A stretch of DNA of 64,000 nucleotides. Origin: Phallusia mammillata (Eukaryota > Chordata > Ascidiacea > Phlebobranchia > Ascidiidae). Below, one piece after another: positions 1 through 12,940 of the stretch; the first letter of the stretch is position 1, and every line of letters begins with the position of its first letter. The stretch covers positions 1 to 64,000 of the forward strand of contig QLIY01000224.1 in assembly GCA_003260075.1 (NCBI GenBank), read 5' to 3'. Made by a program: the position numbers and the translations under genes. Below the pieces are notes generated by a model, which saw nothing but the letters and a program-made list of their open reading frames with translations, did no database searches and was not told where the DNA came from.

Positions 1-1875
1 CTCTATAGGAGGAACGTGGCGGCACCTAGTGGATGAACAACCCCATTGATCCATGACTACTGTAGACACAGACGTGATTGAGGCTACAGACTGTCATTAT
101 ACAGCATAAACATTTCAAAAAACTAACTTGCATACAAAAAGGCGTTGCCATCCAACCTTCGTTACTAAAAAAATAATACACTTATAACTCAGAGCTATGT
201 TGTTTAGATTAGTAATTAATGTCATATTTGTCAACCACGAGTAGCGGCCCCAATAATAACTTAGTTTTCGGAAATCCTAGCTATTCGTTTAGAAAGAAAA
301 ACAAACATATACTTGATAAACTTGTACCGTTACTCCAATTCCATTTGTTATGACGGTCATCATGAACACCCTACGATAGATTTGGATCATTTGGAACTCT
401 GGAACCCGGAACGTTTCCGATGACCAAATCATGCAATGCATTCGGCCAACAGAATGGATCTACCTGTCCTATGAAGTACGTTGAATGGTTACTCCTGCAA
501 CCTCTGCTCCGATTATGCACGTCGCCACAGTATTATTGAACCAGTTATGTTGACCCACTTCGAGAATCAGCTTTTTGCGGCCACCTCAGTAGGGTAGTAG
601 GCCTTTCAGCACAGGTACCTTCCTGCGAATAACGCCCCAACTTTATCTTTGGTTTGTGGCTGCATTCGGCCGTCAGCCAAAGAAAAACTCGTGTCTTTAA
701 TTTCCTTTCAGGTCGAAATAGCACAACCATTTTACTTTACTCATATCGTAGCTACAAATCGGGAATGACAGTTTTTGTCACATGCCCCACCTTTTGTTTA
801 TAAAACACGTGTGCACTGCACGTGATTTATTCGCAGTGTAGACCTTTGCCTTGTGATCGTTGTCTTGTAATTAAACCACTACTTGTTTAGGCGAGAATGG
901 AGTTAGCCTCCTTTCGTCAGAAGCTAAATTATTTTTTCAAGCAAGTAGAAATTGTTTGGCAGCTGTATAGTCTACACGTCAAACGCCTTAGGGTCAGCGG
1001 TTCACAACCTTTCTGGTGCCGCGACCCCTTAAAACAGTTCCCAAGTTGCGGTGACCCCACGCATAGGCGCCGAGTTTTACAAAAATGCAAGGTGGTGGAT
1101 TTAAATTATGACGTCAATTTTATGACGTCACTAATGCGTGCAGCCAAACGAGCTCCAACTCAAAGCCCAATATACTTTTAATAAAAAGCAAAGTTCGTCA
1201 ATTTTGACAAAAATTGTTTTGAAAATAATATTGATTTGGAACAATTCGCTTACCCCCCCCCCGTTAAAAAGGAGGACATGTCCTCCAAAAAGAGGACGTA
1301 TGGTAGGCCTGCCTGAGACAAGCTGTAGTTGAGGGCGCATGATTGAATACCAAAAATGCATGCGGTTAAAACACAGACCGATAGGCTATCTTTCTCTGGT
1401 AACCTTGATCGAATGGTTCTTCGCCTTGGACATGTGCTGAATGGGATTTAGCAGCCAGACGTATAAATTGACAAAGTAAACCGTCTTTCCCAAATTTGTT
1501 TTCGCCAGATAATTAATTAAAATTTAAGTGATTTTTTTTGTTGTGACCATGATTGCCATTGAGTTTATCGTTTAGGAAATATCGAGGAAATATAAAGAAT
1601 AAAATGTTGAAGTAACGTTTTATAAAATATACACCCTGAAAAACTATTGCGGTTTGCCGGGTAAACACAGCGCGAAGATAACAGAACGGGGCAACATGTT
1701 GACGGTTTCGCCAGGCAAATTATTAACTAATGACGTGATTGGTGTAACGTACAGAATATGTCACATGGATGAAAAACATAAGCTGTGTCTTGTTTCAGGT
1801 TTTAGGCGTGTCCAAACGCTCATAGTCGGAAACAAGATTTCAGATCTACTGCAGATTTCAGATCTACTGCTGAAA
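1..1875. other. 5' intergenic region and probable upstream untranslated region of SLC51A
   Basis: I see no protein-coding exon that joins to a neighbour here. About 994-1060 carries the end of a hAT-like element, recognised by a start of the CAGCGGTTCACAACC type. A C tract lies at about 1252-1262. Just before the SLC51A start codon, an 18-base unit (agatttcagatctactgc) occurs twice in tandem at about 1833-1870. A possible acceptor (tgtttcag) near 1798 may begin a 5' untranslated exon that runs into the start codon. Confidence 0.4.
1833..1870 (+). repeat. Tandem 18-bp duplication just upstream of the SLC51A start
   Basis: The unit agatttcagatctactgc occurs twice back to back, ending a few bases before the ATG. 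It lies in the likely 5' untranslated region. The function is unknown and it could be simple slippage. Confidence 0.7.
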
Positions 1876-4800
1876 ATGGCTTTGAACTTTTCCTGCCCTC
1901 CCTTAGCTCCGAAGTCAAATAAATTCGCCAGTGGTAAGTTTGGAACAGTTACATATTTATTAAAGCAAGTGGCGAAACAAAGCTAAGTGTGTATTTTTAT
2001 TGCCATGTGTTTATAATTTTAGATGTTTACGATGCGTGGGGGTACGGAGGTGTCGCATATCTTGCCGTCCCTCCCGCACTGACTGTGGCAATACTGGCAA
2101 TTTTTTGTGAGGAGGTCTACTATATAATGACAAAAACCAACTCTAAAGACTTAAGAAATTCACTCGTATGGATTCTTAGCACATATCCAGTAAGTACGCT
2201 GTATTTTAAAACTGCAACGAAATATATTTCTCATTTTTAAAGAGAGTTGTGTTGACTGACTCTGATATAAAAGTACTGCTGCTTCGGCATTAATATTACT
2301 GAAAAAACATAGTTGGATCGTCGACATAGATTGTCTATTGCCTACTATTGAAGGGAAAGATCCTGTAAAAACACTAAATGTTGAAGTTTAACAATGTGCG
2401 CTTTGGTAAGTTTATTTCGAAGGCATTGATGACAGTTTTACATTTTGTCATGCACAAATGTTAGGCCACTGCCTTCCAATCGTTGTGTCTCCGCCTCAAT
2501 CTAAAAAAAGATTGTTTTCCATAATGGGTTGCGACCTTGCAAAGGTTTCTATGAAAAAGTCTAGAATGCACATTTGTAAAAAGTATGAATATAGTATTGT
2601 GACCAGGCATATTTCATAGGGGCGTGTTTTATCTACGTTTTTGAGCCTTCTTTTTGAGTCTTTTTCACTTCTCCCTCTTGGTCCCCCCCCCCTGTTCCCA
2701 AATTTGTTCAGATTTTACGGTGTTTCGTAAGATACCGATAAAAAACAAACCCAAATATCCACGATGTTCGCCACCACCATTTTTCAGCCCTTGCGAACAC
2801 TACATGTGTCTGCGCTGGTCACTCGCAAATGCTTAGGTTCGTCTTTGCATAACAACTTGCGCAGCAAAAACCAGACATGACTGAAGCAAAGTAGTTGATT
2901 ATGACGAAATACAATACTGACATTGAACAAATGATTGTACCTCTGGTTGAATAAAATCTGTTCTTCCACTTTTACAACTTAGCCCTCATTATTCGCTTAT
3001 CTTTTCACAGAAACGTTTTTTTTGCCACACATCCACAGAAGGCTTGACTGCCTGACTTGGTTTTCTGCACAGCTAACCGTTCTTGGTTAGTTGACAAAGA
3101 CGAATAGTTTGTTTTACTGTTACTGTCTATGTCAGCCCGGCACCGGTCCGCGAGGGCCCCCCCCCCTAGTTTCAAAAACGGTCCGCCGTGCACAAAAGGT
3201 TGCCGACCCCTGAGGTAGAAGACGTCACTCTAATGAAAACGCTCCGTATATGACGCCGAAACGCTATATGATTTGTACATATTTTCCGGACAAACAAAGA
3301 AACACCTTGTAAAAATTATGTTTTGCAATAAACAGAATTTCGTTTTACAGGCGATTATGGTGTTGGGTACAATCGCTGTGTTCATGCCTCGTTCAGTGGT
3401 CTACTTAACTTTTCTGTACAACATGTACGTTGCATTTTCGACGTACAAGTATTACTACCTAATCATTGTATTCTGTGGTGGAACATCCTCGTATGTAGAC
3501 AAAAGCCGACATAAGGAAGTCGGTCTGAACGTTATTCCATGCTGTTGCCTGTGTTGTTTGCCTTCCATACACAACTCCCCGTAAGTATAACTGGTGCTAA
3601 CGAAAGAGCAGTTTTGTTTGCTTTTCGGCTGCGGATTTATTGACAAGTATAAGTTGCATATGTTTAATGTGGCAGGTCGACAACCTGTCGAACTTACCTG
3701 TTACGTATTTTTTTTGTTCAACAAGCTGTATGATAAATAGCATGTTTGCGCAGAAAGTGTTAAGTCACAAGTTTAAACAATGGAGAAAAGTTTCAAACTG
3801 TGCTAAAGTTTGAGTAAACAGTGTAACCAATGTGGTAGAGCTACAAATACAAGAGCTCATCGCACAGCCCTGATAATTTCCGGTAGATAGCGCAACGGAG
3901 CATATGCGTTTGCATTGGCAAGAATTGCTAAGTCAGCAATTTGCTGAATCAAATTTGATAGTTCTTGTGTTAGTAGTTCTACCAAACAATGAATTGTGTA
4001 GTGTTTTTCGCATAAAACATAAACAACCTTGCTAAATAATTAACGTCCGTTTTTGACAAACCGCTTTATATACATCCCTGGGTATTCAGAGACATAGTTA
4101 AAACCCCAAATATTTCACAACGCAGTATTAAACAAGTTGTAAATCTTTTGTCATATTTATACAGGCGAGTTACAGTGATAGCAAAGTGGATGATTTTTCA
4201 GAACGTTATTTTGACACCGTTTTATGGTGCACTGGCTACCCTTCTGAAATCCGACTTCTCACTTTATTCAACGACGGTAGGAACAATAATGTATTCCTCT
4301 ATCAATTCGCCTATTTGCGTATTAATCCACCTTCAGTTGTTATGGATCTATTTATAACCCCACCATATAGCTGGAGAAAAATTAAGCACCCCAGTATTAC
4401 GATTTTCTTTCACGATTTACACAGAAAATGTTTGAATTGGTGCAACTAATGCCAAATACCCTATTTACGACATTTCCTGACAACAAAACGACCGTTTCCA
4501 ACTATCTCAGTTACCTTGGGCCCGGGCTACTCCACTACGTAAATCCCTTTTCTTGTCAAGTTTGTAGATTGATAAAACGCAATGCAACCTCTGGTTCTGT
4601 GTCCACATAGCGTACTGCTGGAAACCAATGTGCTACATAAAAACAGAAACATTTATCTGTTGTTTTTCACTCTTTTTGCATTACCTGTTAGCTATTACCA
4701 GGTCAAACACATCTCTTTCAATTTTAATATATCCATACAGGGTGTGAGTCCATCTGTCTACATATCTGCTTTCAATAGCATTGCAACACTAATGTGTATG

Positions 4801-5653
4801 TACGGATTTAACTTAATACAGCGATTTGCCAAAACAATTGAAGGTAATCTTTTTTACGTTTTTTGTGAGGTTTATTTGACACATTTTTTTAATATAGATA
4901 TTCTTTTTTAAAACTGCGACATTTTTTTCTTTTAAGGTATGGAAGAAAAACATGCAATCAAGGGAAAGACGACGTGCTTTCAGTTAATAATGATAACGAC
5001 GGGCCTTCAAACTGTTTTATTTAACATCCTTGGTTCTTTAGACGTATTCCCTTGCGAGAAGCCGTTTGCTTTTAACAGTTCAAGAAAAGGTGAATTTCAT
5101 TACTACAGCCTTTTCAAACTAAGCGGCAATTTTAAAATATTATTTGATTTGCAGCTTTTAACAACTATGCAGTGGTTTTGCAAACATTTTTCATCGCTTT
5201 GGGAGCACGATACTACTACAGGTACGCTAAATATTTCGACCTGTTAGCTGTGAGACAAAAGTGCATTTCCGGCACTGTTCTGGTGCAGTAGGCTATCTGG
5301 AAAACGCGACAACGCTTGTGCAAATTTTTCCAAAAGACAAAAATTACTTGCTTTTCTCGTACTTCCAACCAAATATAATATACTTATACAGACGCAGAGT
5401 GGATATATTACGACAGCACACGTTAACAGACGACCTGTCAATCGGCTCTGGAGAATATCCAAAAACAATTGAGGAAGCAAGTCGAACCTACACCCCAGGA
5501 CTGACTTACAACGGAACTGGAGAACAAGTTGGTGAAACCAACATAGCAGCTGATCAGTTGCAATCCCAAACTGTCACGTATAAAACAAGAGTCCCGCAAC
5601 AGGGTTACTCAAACGACAGTTCTCAATCAGATGCTTCATGTACTTCTGCCTGA
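1876..5653 (+). CDS. SLC51A: Organic solute transporter subunit alpha (SLC51A family)
   Basis: Eight exons: 1876-1933, 2023-2189, 3351-3580, 4165-4276, 4741-4843, 4937-5089, 5155-5221, 5392-5653. All have GT-AG borders and the joined frame gives 383 residues (human about 340). OST-alpha forms a facilitative bile-acid and steroid-conjugate carrier with a small beta subunit, usually on basolateral membranes. Visible hallmarks are a short extracellular N-terminus, about seven hydrophobic segments, the first loop with CEEVYYIM, the cysteine cluster PCCCLCCLP (exon 3), and the last membrane segment followed by ARYYYRRR. The hydrophilic C-terminal tail of about 85 residues is longer than in vertebrates and rich in Thr, Ser and Gln. 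The ATG at 1876 is the first Met in good context, with the family's short N-terminus after it. No beta-subunit gene is visible nearby. Family assignment is firm; transport specificity is inferred. Confidence 0.93.
3130..3214. mobile_element. hAT-like element end in SLC51A intron 2
   Basis: The segment ends in ggttgccgacccctg. Its reverse complement, caggggtcggcaacc, is a typical hAT-type terminal sequence, and it is followed inward by cgcggaccggt, as in the related copy near 41023. The opposite end was not found, so this is a fragment. A C tract of about 11 bases lies within it. Confidence 0.55.
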
Positions 5654-6054
5654 ATTCGCCCGACAAAAACCTAAACCACAGGGTTTACAGCCGTTTTTTA
5701 TGAAATTTTCACATTGTTCGCAATTCTTCGTTCTTTGTAATTGTGTTGATGAATATACATTCGTACTTTACAACATTATTATGCATGCAACACGCAATAA
5801 TAATAATCAAACCGAGCAGAGGGTCCATGATGTTTTATCTATTCTGAACAAGCTACGAAAAACCTGACAACTTCTCATTAAAACAATCAGTGACAGAACA
5901 TGTGGTCTGTTACAAAACAATCGGCAACAACAATGAAAGAAAAAGAGGCAAAACAGTTTGCATTTACCATGAAGTATTTAGAAATTTCTACTGAAAGGAA
6001 TTAGCTTACAAATCTAGCCTAAAACTGAGTACCTGTATTGCGAAACTGTGCGTG

Positions 6055-9000
6055 ATGGCAAAACAAGTTGACCGTTCACCTTTACTTCAACAACGTAATG
6101 GGATAATAAAGGTATTCTCATATTTAAATGCTGGAACATTTCTATTGTAAGTTCTGTTGGCTGTTAGGGACCTTGTTCCAACAAGTAGTGGTTCTGTAAT
6201 AAAACACGGTTAATTAGTTCGAGACAAAACAAAAAAATGTAGGTACTGGCAACTGACATGTTTTTTTTTGCAAATGTTAAAAAAATGCCAGTGCTAACGT
6301 GCTATGCACTTAAGGTACCTGCTGCCCGCCATATTGCAGTTGTAGTAGCTGTTATTTTCACATTACTACATAACTTTGTAGGCAGTCGAAGAACTCAAAT
6401 ACTGCCGCCAGAAAAACTGCGAACTGCAAGGTGCTGTTGAGAAGCTACTGCAAGAAAAAGTCAACCTTCAGGCGTTAGTGCAGGAAAAGGATTCGAAGCT
6501 AGAGGTTGGGCCACTGGTTATTGTTAAAAGTCACAGAAAAGGGCTTTAATACATTGACTGCCAACTACGAGTTATCTCATACTCGTAGTAGACTTATTCG
6601 ATTGTAACGCGCTTGAAACGAGCTGGCGTCTCGAACCAACGTCGTGGATGCGTTGTGGCAACACCGAGACACCCTGCACCAGCATGTTACCTACGAGTTA
6701 ACTCGTAGCATGGCACAAAATATTTCGACTTTCTGATTTCAGAAAGCCATCTAAAGCATATTTGGCTAATTTAAGCACAACATAGGAATATCCCTTGGCA
6801 GTCAACGTGTTAAACCAGGGGTTCCCAACCTCCCCCCCCCCCCCCCCCCCCCCCAAACGAGCTGGCGTCTCGAACCAACGTCGTGGATGCGTTGTGGCAA
6901 CACCGAGACACCCTGCACCAGCATGTTACCTACGAGTTAACTCGTAGCATGGCACAAAATATTTCGACTTTCTGATTTCAGAAAGCCATCTAAAGCATAT
7001 TTGGCTAATTTAAGCACAACATAGGAATATCCCTTGGCAGTCAACGTGTTAAACCAGGGGTTCCCAACCTCTTTTCGATTTCGTACCACTTCGACGCTTT
7101 GTACTGCCACGNCCCCTGTGTTAAACGATGCTTACAGGAAGAATATTCGCGTGTCCAAGACCTGCAAGCGCGTTTTAAAAACATGGAAGAAAGCTTAACG
7201 CCGCAAGTGGTAAACGTTAACCAAAATCAGAAACTGCAAGCGGCGCTAGATTGCTGCCAACACACAGTTGAAGGTCTCAGGAAACAGATCTTCAGTTTAG
7301 GAACAGAAAAGTGGGTTTTTAGTTTGCAAAAGAAGATTAATCTTTCAGCCACAGAATGTAATAATTTGCTTTTTACAGAGCTGCTCTAGAAAAACAGGCG
7401 AAAGATACAGACGAAAAATTATTATCGTGTAAAAGATCGTCTAAACATCTCGAGGAGCAAATTACGAACTTCGGTGAAATTACAGATAAAATCCGAAAAG
7501 ACCTTATGCAAGTAAAACATAAGGCCTTACTAACCAAGCAAAAAAAGCACGTTAACAATGTATATAGGCAAAAATATTTTTTTATGTAGCTTATGTAACG
7601 CACAAAAATTAACGCTTCAAAATTCATGCTTCTAAAAAATTTTTGATACAGCATACATGATGCCTATATATAAGCTATTGCTGCCAGGCATAATATCAAG
7701 TTTGTAGAGCTCTTCTGGCAAATGTATTTTTATTCCGACGTTTCGATTACAGGTCGTATTCATCAGGGTAAATAACCCAGTATGCGACTAGTACAGTGCA
7801 CGATAAACAGGAAAAAAGGAAAAAAAGAATGGAACGCAAGCACGTCACAGCGCAACGAAAACACCGCGCCATAACGAAAGATTAGGCCTCTAATCTTAAA
7901 GCAGGTGCCTGTAGCACGCTGAAAGCATCACGTCTGTTTTGATGTTTATTGTGTTGCCCCGTTAATGAATATTCCATGGCTCAAGAAATATTCTTTTCCT
8001 ATAGTCATGCTCCCGGGCCACAACAGACGCCGCATTGAAATGAATGCGGTGGCCTTGTGATAGCGCGTGATTGGAATAGGCCGACTTCTTCGCGTCGCTG
8101 TTGGCAACATCCCGTTGATGTAGCGCAATATAAATACATTTGCCAGAAGAGCTCTACAAACTTGACATGATGCCTATGTTTAGGCTTTAAATTTGTAAGC
8201 GTTACTAGTAATATTATCTTTAGGTGCAAATTGTATGACAAGTGGGGACTGTTAGTCCCTAAGACAAGATTCGCTATTGTTATAGACCACGGAAGTACAA
8301 GAACGACTGGAAAAGAATATTAACGAAGCCACAACGATAAATAAAAATACGATGCGCGCCCTCAAACACAAACAGTGCATCATCAGCGATTTGGAAAACG
8401 AACGCGATAAACTGAAAGATGAGGTATGTTGTTTCTTCCATTCATATTTTCAAGTTTTGTTAAAAGTGTGTTGATTTGAAATTTATTTTAACCAAAAGAA
8501 ATATATTTTATGTAAGGAGGTAAATAAGAGACAAAGGTCAAAAACTTGTGACAAATCGCATTAAAATCAGACGTTTGATGTTTTTATTAAAATTACTAAA
8601 CGTATAAAACCACGAAACAAGTTTTTCACTTGATTGTTAGTTCTCAAAAACCATTCTTGCCTTTAGGCCCTTTTATCGAAGTGTTTTTATTATTGTGAAT
8701 TGAAATTCGTCTACTAAGATATCGTCAATGAAGATAGCTTTACTCCCGGGAAACACAGCTGCTCAAGTGGACAAGAAAGAGTTCGACGAAGTTTCTCAAC
8801 AAGTAAGCATTGGCATTTTGATATCAATTTTAATACTACTATATGATCCATTAACATATCTATTATTTTTGTACCCAGTTGCACAAGGTTTTGACTGAAC
8901 GCTCAGTGCTGTATAGTTTAGTCGACAGGGGGGGGGGCCCCAGATGCACAAGGTTTTGACTGAACGCTCAGTGCTGTATAGTTTAGTCGACAGTCTGAAA

Positions 9001-9825
9001 GAAGAGCTGCAGGAATGTAAGGCAAATTTGCATGAAGCAAATACTGCGGCCTTAAAATCAAGTGAACTTTTACTTAAAAGCGAGAAACACTACCAAGCCG
9101 AGATCGAAGGTTTGACATGACTTTTTAGTGTTTGTATAACTGAGCAACTTACATTATATGATCAGATTGCATTGACTCGTTGCAGGCTATAACACTAGGT
9201 CTACTTACGCTCTGTCGGCCTGATGTGGCAGTGGTCGCCAACGTGTGGCTCTTTCAACATATTCGTGCAGTAATGCGGTTCCAAAAATAAATATATTGTT
9301 GCATCTATATGTGGCTCCGGCAGTTCTCCACTTATTCTTAGTTGGCCCTTTTAATCTTAAAGGTTGGCGACACTTGGCCTATGTAGATTGTAAGTGATTT
9401 TGCGTCAAATAAAACAAAAACTAATCAAAACCACCGAAACACTGTCATCACAAACTGAAAACGCAAACTACAGCCTAGTTTGCTATTCTGTTGGGCGTGG
9501 AAAAAGTATTTGTGTAACAATATAAAAATTGTTTTCAGCATTGCAACGTAAACTAGAAACCTGCTTGATTGATTTGGAGACACTTCGGGCTGTGGAGCCA
9601 CAACAAAACGTTTTGACGAACAAAGAAGATGACATAAAAGAAACCCTTCCTCCAATAAACCAGGAACATACCCAAGCTTCAGGAGACAAATTGAAGGCAG
9701 GTTTTAACAAAGCTAAGAACTTTTAAACGTAACATATTATATTCGAGTTGGATTGATCTAATATTTATGTTTTTTGACAGCCACAAAAGTCAGACACACA
9801 GAAATACAGTGAAGAAGGGTCTTAA
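6055..9825 (+). CDS. Unrecognised coiled-coil protein
   Basis: Proposed exons: 6055-6111 (start peptide MAKQVDRSPLLQQRNGIIK), 6382-6504, 7138-7310, 7379-7511 (an alternative donor at 7560 is also in phase), 8286-8423, 8719-8802, 8944-9109, 9539-9696 and 9781-9825. Joined, they give about 358 residues, almost entirely charged heptad-rich helix (for example KLLQEKVNLQALVQEKD and VQERLEKNINEATTINKN). No catalytic or membrane segment is visible. The last intron needs either a GC donor at 9697, giving an end in SEEGS, or a GT donor at 9701 with a different short end. The eighth-from-start region is disturbed: the first 49 bases of the exon at 8944 also occur at 8880-8928, separated by a G tract. 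I do not recognise the family; a centrosomal, ciliary or cytoskeletal scaffold is a guess from the coiled coil only. The exon at 8719 is the least certain. Confidence 0.68.
6616..7070. repeat. Duplicated 215-bp block around a C23 tract (probable assembly join)
   Basis: Bases 6616-6831 and 6855-7070 are near-identical direct copies separated only by a run of 23 C at 6832-6854. The copies contain the hAT-like phrase aaccaggggttcccaacc. A single N follows at 7112. This lies in the intron between exons 2 and 3 of the coiled-coil gene. Confidence 0.85.
7655..8185. mobile_element. MITE with about 45-bp terminal inverted repeats
   Basis: The left arm at 7686-7730 and the right arm at 8132-8175 are inverted copies of each other with few mismatches; both contain the core gtagagctcttctggcaaat or its complement. 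Outside the arms, the direct phrase catgatgcctat(a/g) occurs at about 7655 and 8166. There is no transposase coding capacity. On the minus strand, 7740-7766 reads CTGATGA then CGAAAC, a hammerhead-like signature. A shorter relative lies at 21929-21990. Confidence 0.75.
8880..8993. repeat. Duplicated 49-bp exon segment around a G10 tract (probable assembly join)
   Basis: The first part of a coiled-coil exon (8880-8928) is repeated at 8945-8993 after G10 at 8928-8937 and cccag. Only one copy can be in the transcript if the reading frame is to be kept. Confidence 0.8.
9229..9377. mobile_element. Short hAT-like non-autonomous element
   Basis: It starts cagtggtcgccaacg and ends ggttggcgacacttg, which are imperfect inverted ends of hAT type. 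It has no coding capacity and sits in an intron of the coiled-coil gene. The target-site duplication is not clear. Confidence 0.5.
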
Positions 9826-10790
9826 AGATCATAACAAGGCAAAGTGAGTTTACTTGTGTTCTTGATGCTCCCGTTTTTTGGTTTAAAGGAAATGAGGTGT
9901 TTGTGATTGGATTTCTTAAGTCTGTATAACTTCTTGATTGGATTCTTCATTGTGGAATAAACAGTTAACTTTTGAAAAAAACGTAAGTGATATAAAAGGT
10001 TTTATTTGCTCCTACACACTAAGCATAATTTTACTAGGTGGTGCCAAAGAGTTGAGTTAAACCGATTTCAGTAACTGTCAGATATAGTGGTCGTAAGTTG
10101 TACAACTAATCTCAAAATACTTACTCGTCATCTTGTAAAGCAGGGGTACACAACTTTTGGCTACAACGGCCGCATCGCAGATTGCTATGTTACCCACGAC
10201 CGCCAATTACCTGCTTGTTTTTGTGTCAAAATTAATGATATAAAAAATTAATTTATATCATTTATAAAAAATTAATTCATTTATGTAGCATAAGATGACG
10301 CCAAGATTAAAAAGCCAAGATTAATTCCTAATTTGATACACAGATCGAGCTGAACCGCCTGCATGGCCATCAGTCTGGTGTATAACGTAACCTGTTATTT
10401 TGCATTGTTTGCACATAATGGGCGTACAAAAAGCCTGACGCACATGGCTACTAGGCTGGTAATACTCTTTCCAGTCCCACAAAATCTGTTTAGAGCAGTG
10501 TGAACATCAAAATATTTAGCAGAAAAGCTGTATTTACGTCACGGCCGTACGGCCGTAGGATGTGCACCCCCGTTGTAAAGTGATATAGGTGAAAAGAACT
10601 GAACTTGCAAACGCAAAATAAATTTAACTTTGTTCCTTTTTTAAAATTCGGTTGTTTGGTACCAGCTTCCAGCAAGGCTTGGAAGCGATAGTTAAGAAAG
10701 AAGTTGTATTCAATAGGCTTGAACTTTTTATTTATTTGTCCTTTTCACGGGGTTTGGCCCCAGGACGCTCCCGGGGACGAATCCCGATCA

Positions 10791-10885
<95 letters not shown>
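10791..10885. repeat. 95-base pure G tract
   Basis: It is an uninterrupted G run with no matching flanks on the two sides, unlike most other G tracts in this window. It is either a true poly-G region or a join where sequence was lost. The glycine-rich ORFs through it are not real proteins. Confidence 0.9.
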
Positions 10886-10886
<1 letters not shown>

Positions 10887-12768
10887 CGTGGCCGTGTCGT
10901 TAGACTTTGCTGAGTTTGCATCACCTTACTGAGTCAAAGGATGTAATTTGTAGACCGCTAGCAGTTTTCGCTTCTTAAACACACAAACACATTTCGAGCA
11001 ACAGTTTTTTCTTATGAACAAGAATAAGTTGTGCGCGTAACTTAATACCCTCAATCCACTTTTAGATAAAGTTGGTACGTAGTAACATCTGTATTTGAAC
11101 AAATATTTGAGTTAGGCCATTATATTGCACTGGCACGAAAATAGTCTGCTGTCTGCGAAGCTTGAATAAAGGCCTTAGATACCAATCACGCCATATTTAA
11201 TGATTGACGGGCGGATAATTCGGTCTGTGTAAGTCAATTCACGTTGTGACATTGATCCAACGGAACTACGGGATGGGTCTTGCTCATATAACTGACTGAC
11301 GGGTTTGGTTTCGTAGGCAAACAGAAGCTTCGGAAGGCTTATTTGTACTCGACCTAATGGTAATATCGTGCCCTGTTCATCAGAAAACTTCAAAGCACCG
11401 AAACCCAAGCGACATTATGGGATATGATATGAGATAAAAGCATCGGCTGTAAAAAAGCGTTTATGAAAGTTCAAGTAGGGTACATGTAAAATGAGCGAAC
11501 GTTTTGTGGTCAACGGGTTTTAGACATCTTTACCTTCCGTTCTAGAGTAAACTTGCTTTTTCAAAAGATTGCAATTTCGATAGAGGTTTTAGCGATGGGT
11601 CGTTTTTGCTTTGGTGGATTTTTGTTGTCAAAAATAGCCACGTTTATTTTACTCAGTGTATAAGTTGTAATATAAACTCGATGGCTTATGGTTGCACCGA
11701 ATATTTTTGCTTGATCTACAATTCCAAATCATTTTTGTACATGCATATCACGCAATAACAACTAGGCACACCATAACATAATATAAAGCTTACTTGTTTC
11801 AAAACTTGACGAGGTGAAAAGGAGCAAAATTAAAAATCTTTGGTATGAACTATGAAAACTTTGCTGTAGAAGCATGCCAAAAGAACTTACAACATTAGGG
11901 CACAACCATTCAACCTTAATGTCGTTTAATTGTAACATTAATCCAATTAAGCGATTTTTTTGGGCATTGTTGGCATGAAATAAAAATAGTAAAGCTAAAA
12001 ACATGCGATTGCGAATTGATATTTCTAAGAGAAAAGTTTGTTTTGAAGTGGGGGTACGTATATGTTATCATACACATATATTGTAAAGAACACTTATGCA
12101 ACTTTTTAAGCAACGCTAGGTTGAAAATTGTAAACTTATAAGGCAACGCTGTATATGCCAAATCCTTTCTGGGCTAGCCTACATATCGTATTACGTGATT
12201 TAGTTCTACCAAAAATTGTTACACGATTGCGTGGTTTATCTCGATTTGTCATGTGTGGTAGCTAATGAACGATATTTGTTTTGGCGAAGCTAAGGAATCC
12301 CAAAAATGATCATTTAATTTACGAGCACTATAAATTTTTAGTAAAGCCTGATGAACTTTCTAGTCTATTTGGACTGAATGGTGCCTAAAGACTTTCGGTC
12401 AGACAGTAATCCTATCTTCGGGAGATTATTGGTAAATTAGTGAGCCTTTCCTGTTAAGTCAGTTTACTGGATACGAGTAGGTAATGCATGTTAACAAGCT
12501 CACTAAACCATACAAACACAGTTCTTGACTCAACGCTGTTAACCAAGGACCCTCTTGCCCTTTGTTGTAACAATGGTTTGGCCAACATCGCAAAACCCAA
12601 TAAAAAGCGCCCACAATCCTGCCTGTGATAAGGGTTCTTTGTTACAACCCATTTTGGGTTTTACAGGGTTGGTTTACTTTATGGCGCTTCCCGTAATTGC
12701 CGATAACTGTTGGCATTTAGGACGCTTGTAACATAGTCGTTGGATTTATTTCTTCGGAATGTCAGCGC

Positions 12769-12940
12769 CTAAATGGCATCGCAAAGCATCAGATGTTTTT
12801 GAAACCAACCGCAGACAACAACGGTATCTGTCATCAAAATGGCAAACAGCTAAAATGTTGTGCTAAAACTTAAAAATTGTGTATTTTTTACAATTGGGCC
12901 AAATGCCACCGCAAAGCATTAGTTGTTTTTAAAACCAACA
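12769..12940 (+). repeat. Diverged direct repeats, about 131 bp apart
   Basis: Bases 12769-12807 (aaatggcatcgcaaagcatc...) and 12900-12938 (aaatgccaccgcaaagcatt...) match at most positions. A second pair, at about 13081 and 13216 (aataaagcctctaattt / gataaggcctctatttt), has a similar spacing. This suggests an old, decayed tandem array. Confidence 0.45.

Noticed and set aside
10652..10913. Long glycine-rich ORFs across the G95 tract
   Set aside because: They are translations of a homopolymer, open in any forward frame, and have no supporting coding sequence on either side.
11175..11408. 77-residue minus-strand ORF with ordinary amino-acid composition
   Set aside because: No recognisable domain, no exon that joins to it in phase, and no start context; it may be chance or a transposon remnant.
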